Source: Calothrix sp. NIES-4101 (GTDB lineage Bacteria > Cyanobacteriota > Cyanobacteriia > Cyanobacteriales > Nostocaceae). Taken from it: a stretch of DNA of 64,000 bases. The position numbers were made by a program, and so were the translations under genes. This document shows positions 59,743-64,000 of the stretch, piece after piece. The notes under the pieces were generated by a model, which worked only from the letters and a program-made list of their open reading frames with translations, had not been told where the DNA came from and made no database searches. The stretch covers positions 682,001-746,000 of the forward strand of contig AP018280.1 in assembly GCA_004296455.1 (NCBI GenBank). The letters run 5' to 3'. The first letter of the stretch is position 1. The number at the start of each line of letters is the position of its first letter.

Positions 59743-62437
59743 TTTCTATTAATTGCTTAGAAAATTCAGTAATCGCCACAAATTTATCTGAATATTTAGA
59801 TAAAACTGCTGTTCTCCTTTCTTGCTCGTGAGGATTATTAGCCACAACTGCTAATAAATTGAAGGCTGGATAATAACGACAAAAGGTAAAAATTCCGTTA
59901 TCATCCAGCAACCATTGTGAATAAAAACCCTCCTTTTTTGGAAAGAAACTTTCGGTGGCATTGCGAGAAATAATCTCTTGGGGGTATTTCAAAATGCTCG
60001 TAAAACTATCCACCGCAGTCGGTTGGATTCGTCCAATTAACCGAGTAGTTAGATTTTGAAAAATCTTGGAACCCGATGGAGATTTGGCGATCGTATCCGG
60101 GTCTTGGGCTGATAAAATTACCCTGATACCAGCTTTTGCTCCATTTGCACACAACCGACCAACCAAAGCAGCTACAGCATCAAATTCAAACAAAATTGGA
60201 CTTTCATCGATAAAAAAGATACTCGCAGGAGCAGCCAATGCCCGACGTAATGCTGCACTATAAGCACTCAAACTCAAAATTGCCGCATCTTCATCGTTCG
60301 ACAAATTACGTAGCGCAAAGATGAGTAACCTTGCGTCGCTGCGAAAAGTAGATGGTTGTGCAAGAGCTTGACCAACCCGACTCGACAGCCAAAATCTTAA
60401 CCGCAGACGTATGGTTTCCAAAGCTGCTTTTGTATCCCCAGTCAGAGAATCTAACCGCAATCTTTCGTGGGAGCAAAAACCCAGAAAGTCATGTAATGTC
60501 GGCATTGTCTGCCATTCAACTGAACCAAAGCCATTCATGTATGCAGCAGCATAGCGATCGCGAATCAATTCATCCCCAAAAAACGCTTTCAAAGCCAAAG
60601 CAATAAGTGACCTTACCGCATCTTGTGATTCACTCCGACGATTCCCGGAAACCATTGCTAATATTGCATTTGCGAGAAAATCTTTGTAATCTTCAAATCT
60701 TTCTTGCTGCAAAGAAGATGGTAGCGATCGCAAATTTGGCAACTCAAACAAATTACTAGATTCTTTGCCGATGTCAAAATACGCACCATCATCTCCCATG
60801 AATTGGGTGTAGTCGGTAAAAGTGCTGGTTCCATCGGGTTTCGGGTAATCCATCGCGACGACGGGCATTCCGTGGGCTAATGCTTGAGTGAGAATACCAG
60901 ATGCCAGAACACTTTTACCAGCGCGAGTTGTGGCAAATAACCCTAAATTCTTGTGTTGGCTATATAAATCCAGAAGAACAGGTGTTCCTCCTTCTTCAGC
61001 AATTAACTCGAAACCTTGGTTATCCCCGCCTTTAGTTCTTACCAAGGGCATTAATCCTGGAACTTCACCACTCAAGTAGACCAACCTGCGGTTAAAAGGA
61101 GCGGTCATTAGGCGTTCCCAAACGATGGGTAAAGTTTGTAACCAAATGCGCCAGGGATATTCGGTTTCTCTGATAACCCAAGCTGGACGGAGAAAGCAGG
61201 ATTGTAGGTAACGACAAGCTTCGTCTAATTGTTCGCGGGTTTTGCGATATACCAAAAATACCGTCGCTACGTGGATGGGAACAGCACCTTCATAGAGTTC
61301 TTCTTGGGCAGCAACAGATTTTTTGATATTGAGCAGGGATTTCACGTCCACCGAGTTTTTATCTTGAGCAAGTGCGGCTGATGTATTTGCTTGCTTAGTC
61401 AAGCGCTGCATGTTGGTTTTTACTATGGTTTCATTTGCTCGCATCAACTGACAGTAAATCTCGGTGTCATAAATCCGCTCTCTCGATAAAACCTCCCACA
61501 AATAACGCATCTGCCGTTCCTTACCTACCCAACCACCGGGTTTATCGGCAAAAGTCAAAGCAGCGATGTATTTTTCTTGGAGATGCACCCAACGCCTATC
61601 TGCGATGGGGATGGATGACTCGGACTCCATGAGCAAAGATGCGGGGGAAACATCTGAATAAATTTCCTCACGTAGTCCATTGTCATCGAGGGTGAGAAGT
61701 TGGGGAATCGGACGGGGTGGTGTGTTGTTAAAACGCTGCCATAGATACTCCCAAAGCGTTTCGGCAGTTAGGGGGTGGATATCTAGCCCCATTTTGTTTG
61801 ATAAAAGTTGTTCCCATAGTTGAAATCCGTCTGTGAAGGATGAATGGATTAATCGCTTGATCGCGATAAATTGAAGTTCGTTGATTTCTCCAGTAAACGA
61901 TTTCCACGAACGTTCTAATTTCGATAGAACTTTCTCGATCGCGTCACTGGTTCCCGTACTCGAAGTTTCAACGGTATATGTGCAATAGAGACGCAAAGTT
62001 TTCGGTTTGCGAACTCCTTGATTTGTCAATTGTTGCGTTCTACATCGTTCCCCCATCAATAAATATTGCAGTTCTTTGTTGGGAGCAATATCGCTCAAAT
62101 CTTTGAGTTGCTGTTGTCTCAAACTATCATTGGTAAACGAACTTAGGTGTATGGTTAAACGTTCGCCATCGGGTAAATCCCTCAAACCGGATTCGATCGC
62201 ATCAAATACGGGGTCGATTTGTTCGTTGCGTAATGTGGAATGAATGCCCCCACATTCAAACCCAAATTGAATTAGGAAATTGTCCACACCTTTGCGTAAA
62301 AGATAAGCACCGACCGAACGTCCTTGGAGATTGATTTGCAACATTACAAAAGGTGCAAATGCATCTTCAAGAGGTGTTAAGGAAAGTTTACTTCCTCCAT
62401 TTTCTACCACCCGTTTACCAATTTTTTGATTTGACAC
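59735..62437 (-). CDS. virB4: VirB4/TraC-type conjugation ATPase (900 aa)
   Basis: The C-terminal half has Walker A ATTRAGKSVLASG near residue 500 and Walker B SIFFIDESPILF near 744. The N-terminal half is the VirB4-type domain that interacts with the inner-membrane platform (YGGAVPIHVATVF-like segment, here LYEGAVPIHVATVFLVYR). The motifs are complete. VirB4 powers assembly of the pilus and DNA passage. The start is GTG at 62437. This is one of the best-conserved marker genes of conjugative systems. Confidence 0.92.
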   Translation of the reverse strand: MSNQKIGKRVVENGGSKLSLTPLEDAFAPFVMLQINLQGRSVGAYLLRKGVDNFLIQFGFECGGIHSTLRNEQIDPVFDAIESGLRDLPDGERLTIHLSSFTNDSLRQQQLKDLSDIAPNKELQYLLMGERCRTQQLTNQGVRKPKTLRLYCTYTVETSSTGTSDAIEKVLSKLERSWKSFTGEINELQFIAIKRLIHSSFTDGFQLWEQLLSNKMGLDIHPLTAETLWEYLWQRFNNTPPRPIPQLLTLDDNGLREEIYSDVSPASLLMESESSIPIADRRWVHLQEKYIAALTFADKPGGWVGKERQMRYLWEVLSRERIYDTEIYCQLMRANETIVKTNMQRLTKQANTSAALAQDKNSVDVKSLLNIKKSVAAQEELYEGAVPIHVATVFLVYRKTREQLDEACRYLQSCFLRPAWVIRETEYPWRIWLQTLPIVWERLMTAPFNRRLVYLSGEVPGLMPLVRTKGGDNQGFELIAEEGGTPVLLDLYSQHKNLGLFATTRAGKSVLASGILTQALAHGMPVVAMDYPKPDGTSTFTDYTQFMGDDGAYFDIGKESSNLFELPNLRSLPSSLQQERFEDYKDFLANAILAMVSGNRRSESQDAVRSLIALALKAFFGDELIRDRYAAAYMNGFGSVEWQTMPTLHDFLGFCSHERLRLDSLTGDTKAALETIRLRLRFWLSSRVGQALAQPSTFRSDARLLIFALRNLSNDEDAAILSLSAYSAALRRALAAPASIFFIDESPILFEFDAVAALVGRLCANGAKAGIRVILSAQDPDTIAKSPSGSKIFQNLTTRLIGRIQPTAVDSFTSILKYPQEIISRNATESFFPKKEGFYSQWLLDDNGIFTFCRYYPAFNLLAVVANNPHEQERRTAVLSKYSDKFVAITEFSKQLIESE

Positions 62438-62449
62438 TCACACAAAAAC

Positions 62450-62773
62450 CTACATTTTTTTGACTTTGCTTCCTGTTTTTGAATCTACAACTGGCTGATA
62501 CAAACACCGAACTCTTGTCCAGCGAGGAGTCGCAACAAATTTTGATAAAATCCTCCATGCTCCGTTAGCAGTAATAATCCACCAAGTTGCCATTCCCCAA
62601 GCTGCAATACTACCAGTCCAAACCCAATTAAGTCGAAATAACCCGTGAGCTAAATAGTAAGACAATCCACAAATTACTGCCCAAGGAATTAATTGGTCAG
62701 CAGGGAATGGTCCAATATTCGGTTGCTTCCCAAGAGCCACATTAACTTTGCGATATTTTGATTTATCCTCCAT
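62450..62773 (-). CDS. VirB3-like small membrane protein (107 aa)
   Basis: Two transmembrane segments near residues 27-45 and 47-70 (IPWAVICGLSYYLAHGLF, WTGSIAAWGMATWWII) with a basic tail. VirB3 proteins have this form and are encoded directly upstream of virB4, as here (12 bases). The name is from position and topology, not sequence identity. Confidence 0.7.
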   Translation of the reverse strand: MEDKSKYRKVNVALGKQPNIGPFPADQLIPWAVICGLSYYLAHGLFRLNWVWTGSIAAWGMATWWIITANGAWRILSKFVATPRWTRVRCLYQPVVDSKTGSKVKKM

Positions 62774-62796
62774 AAATTGAGTGATAATAGCAAATT

Positions 62797-62850
62797 ACGA
62801 GTTACCAATTACGAATTACGAATTACGAATTACGAATTGCGAATTGCGTA
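62797..62850. repeat. Heptamer tandem repeat (AATTACG/AATTGCG)
   Basis: Seven or more head-to-tail copies of a 7-base unit in the gap between VirB2- and VirB3-like genes, followed by a GCGTAGC..GCAAGC palindromic block. It is the same family as at 9438 and in virD4. Confidence 0.75.
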
Positions 62851-62910
62851 GCTTGCTTCCCGCGTAGGCGCAAGCCTTCTCGTAAGAGTTAGCGGGTATT
62901 GCGAATTGTA

Positions 62911-63462
62911 TTACCCTCCACCTCCAATAATCAAATTTGCTAAGATATCACCCATTGTCACTGCAATTAAAATAATCATCGGTGTACGAGCCAAATTTTG
63001 CCAGTCTTCATCTTGTCTGGCAGCTTGAATCACCCTAACTAGCGATATTCCCAGGTAAAGTATGAATAATCCTCGTAATACATTAAATGACAAAGTAATC
63101 GCTTCTTCTGCACCTGTAAATTGCCCCGTCATCCAAGTTTCTGCACTTTGAAAAAATTGTGCATGTACCGGACTTTCTAGGGCTTCTAATAGTAGAAATG
63201 CACTCCAAAGAATTAAAACAGACAAGGTGATTTTGTAGCTGTGAGAAAATTTTGCGATGATTTTGAAAAAACCTTCCAACTCGCGCCGAAAGAAAATTGC
63301 GCTCATTCCCAATGTGGAAATAGTCAACGTCGTAATTCCAATCAAACTTGGATTGATGACTACATCTATAACTGTTACAGAAATTGCAGTCAACATTAAG
63401 CTATTAGTTCGAGCATGATTTCTTTGGTGCGAGTCTGTATTTGGAATTGGTTTCAAGTGCAT
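62911..63462 (-). CDS. VirB2-like pilin precursor (183 aa)
   Basis: The C-terminal about 90 residues look like a pilin: a signal-like segment ending VHAQFFQ, then GAEEAITLSFNVLRGLFILYLGISLVR and a second hydrophobic segment with TPMIILIAVTMGDILANLIIGGGG at the end. The N-terminal extension of two more membrane segments is unusual for VirB2. The ATG at 63462 (MHLKPIPN) is preferred to a TTG at 63528. It is the first gene of the mating-pore operon. Confidence 0.65.
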   Translation of the reverse strand: MHLKPIPNTDSHQRNHARTNSLMLTAISVTVIDVVINPSLIGITTLTISTLGMSAIFFRRELEGFFKIIAKFSHSYKITLSVLILWSAFLLLEALESPVHAQFFQSAETWMTGQFTGAEEAITLSFNVLRGLFILYLGISLVRVIQAARQDEDWQNLARTPMIILIAVTMGDILANLIIGGGG

Positions 63463-64000
63463 AGAAATCACAACAAAATTTTCTATACCTACTAATACTG
63501 TCCTATTACTAAAGTTTGCATCAACCAATTGTGGGATTATTTTTCAAGCCTTTTCGTCGGTAAAATATCATTTTGTAATTGTTTTATATCTTACTTGTCG
63601 AAACCAAATAAATACTTAACTCAATAGTAATAATGTAACTTATAGCACCAATAGTCTTCAATCTTACATATCAATTTTGATTAATTAAGTCTTTAATTTT
63701 ACTTTTTATATTTCCGCATATACTGAGAGTATATGTCGAAATTTTAGCTAATTTGTTAATTAGAACGTCCAAATTAAAGACGCAACAATGCGATCGCCAG
63801 ATGCTATCAAACCATGTCAAAAGCGCTTGTACATAATCAATACAACAATTAATACAAAAGCTTCCGTACATTTATTTGTATTCACTAACTGAAAAATATC
63901 TCAGTATACGGTTATAACTGACATTAATAATGACATCAAATGTCAATAATTTGAATAGCTGGATTTTCCTATAAAAGCCTGCTTGAAAAAGATATAAACT
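63463..64000. promoter_or_regulatory. AT-rich region upstream of the transfer operon
   Basis: No gene up to the window end. It should contain the promoter of the minus-strand mating-pore operon. I see no clear operator palindrome. One GCGATCGC-like site lies near 63790. Confidence 0.4.

Noticed and set aside
63671-63871. 66-aa minus-strand reading frame near the window end
   Set aside because: No start context, no protein-like composition; likely a chance frame in the operon's upstream region.

Overview
The window looks like part of a large conjugative plasmid (or plasmid-like accessory replicon) of a filamentous, probably heterocyst-forming, cyanobacterium. The evidence is: frequent GCGATCGC (HIP1-type) octamers, AT-rich spacers, heptameric AATTGCG/AATTACG tandem repeats, families known mainly from cyanobacteria (DUF3370, DUF6753, DUF6876), a MobV relaxase, a cyanobacterial-type mating-pore operon and two partition-type ATPases. 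No rRNA, tRNA or convincing CRISPR array was seen.

Layout. 1-4.9 kb: small plasmid genes and an XRE repressor beside 22-bp direct repeats. 4.9-11.2 kb: a complete Tn7-like transposon (tnsAB fusion, tnsC, tniQ/tnsD) with matching ends and a 5-bp target duplication (TGTTC), inserted in a plasmid gene whose halves rejoin in frame. 12-23 kb: RecD2-type helicase, DUF3370 protein, acetyltransferase, an IS4 element, a possible replication initiator, a Crp-like regulator with flanking SnoaL and oxidoreductase genes, and a membrane protein. 23.4-27.1 kb: a 1244-aa protein with the catalytic signatures of two-barrel RNA polymerases of the eukaryotic RdRP/YonO type (DFDGD), carrying extra C-terminal domains. 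27-33 kb: maintenance genes (coiled-coil protein, DUF6753, ParA-like, ParM-like). 34-38 kb: MobV relaxase fused to a primase/Toprim-like tail, and a small ArsR/SRPBCC pair. 38.5-43.9 kb: a TerB-dynamin GTPase divergent from a partner gene. 44-63.5 kb: one long minus-strand conjugation region (VirB2-, B3-, B4-, B5-, B6-, B8-, B10-, B9-like, a transfer protein, VirD4-like, then an AAA ATPase).

Six mobile elements can be bounded to the base, each with a target duplication. Five interrupt or alter genes, and in all five, removing the element plus one duplicate copy restores an open frame of exact codon length: the Tn7-like element (245-aa protein), IS630 (320-aa ParA-like), ISAzo13 (441-aa dynamin partner), an IS4-superfamily element (605-aa VirD4) and ISAs1 (611-aa transfer protein). 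The coupling protein and one transfer protein are therefore broken, so this copy is probably no longer self-transmissible unless functions are supplied elsewhere.

The observations most worth following are the plasmid-borne two-barrel polymerase, the cargo-free Tn7-like transposon with exact ends, and the divergent dynamin-like pair. Functions are assigned by motif and family recognition only; no database search was run.
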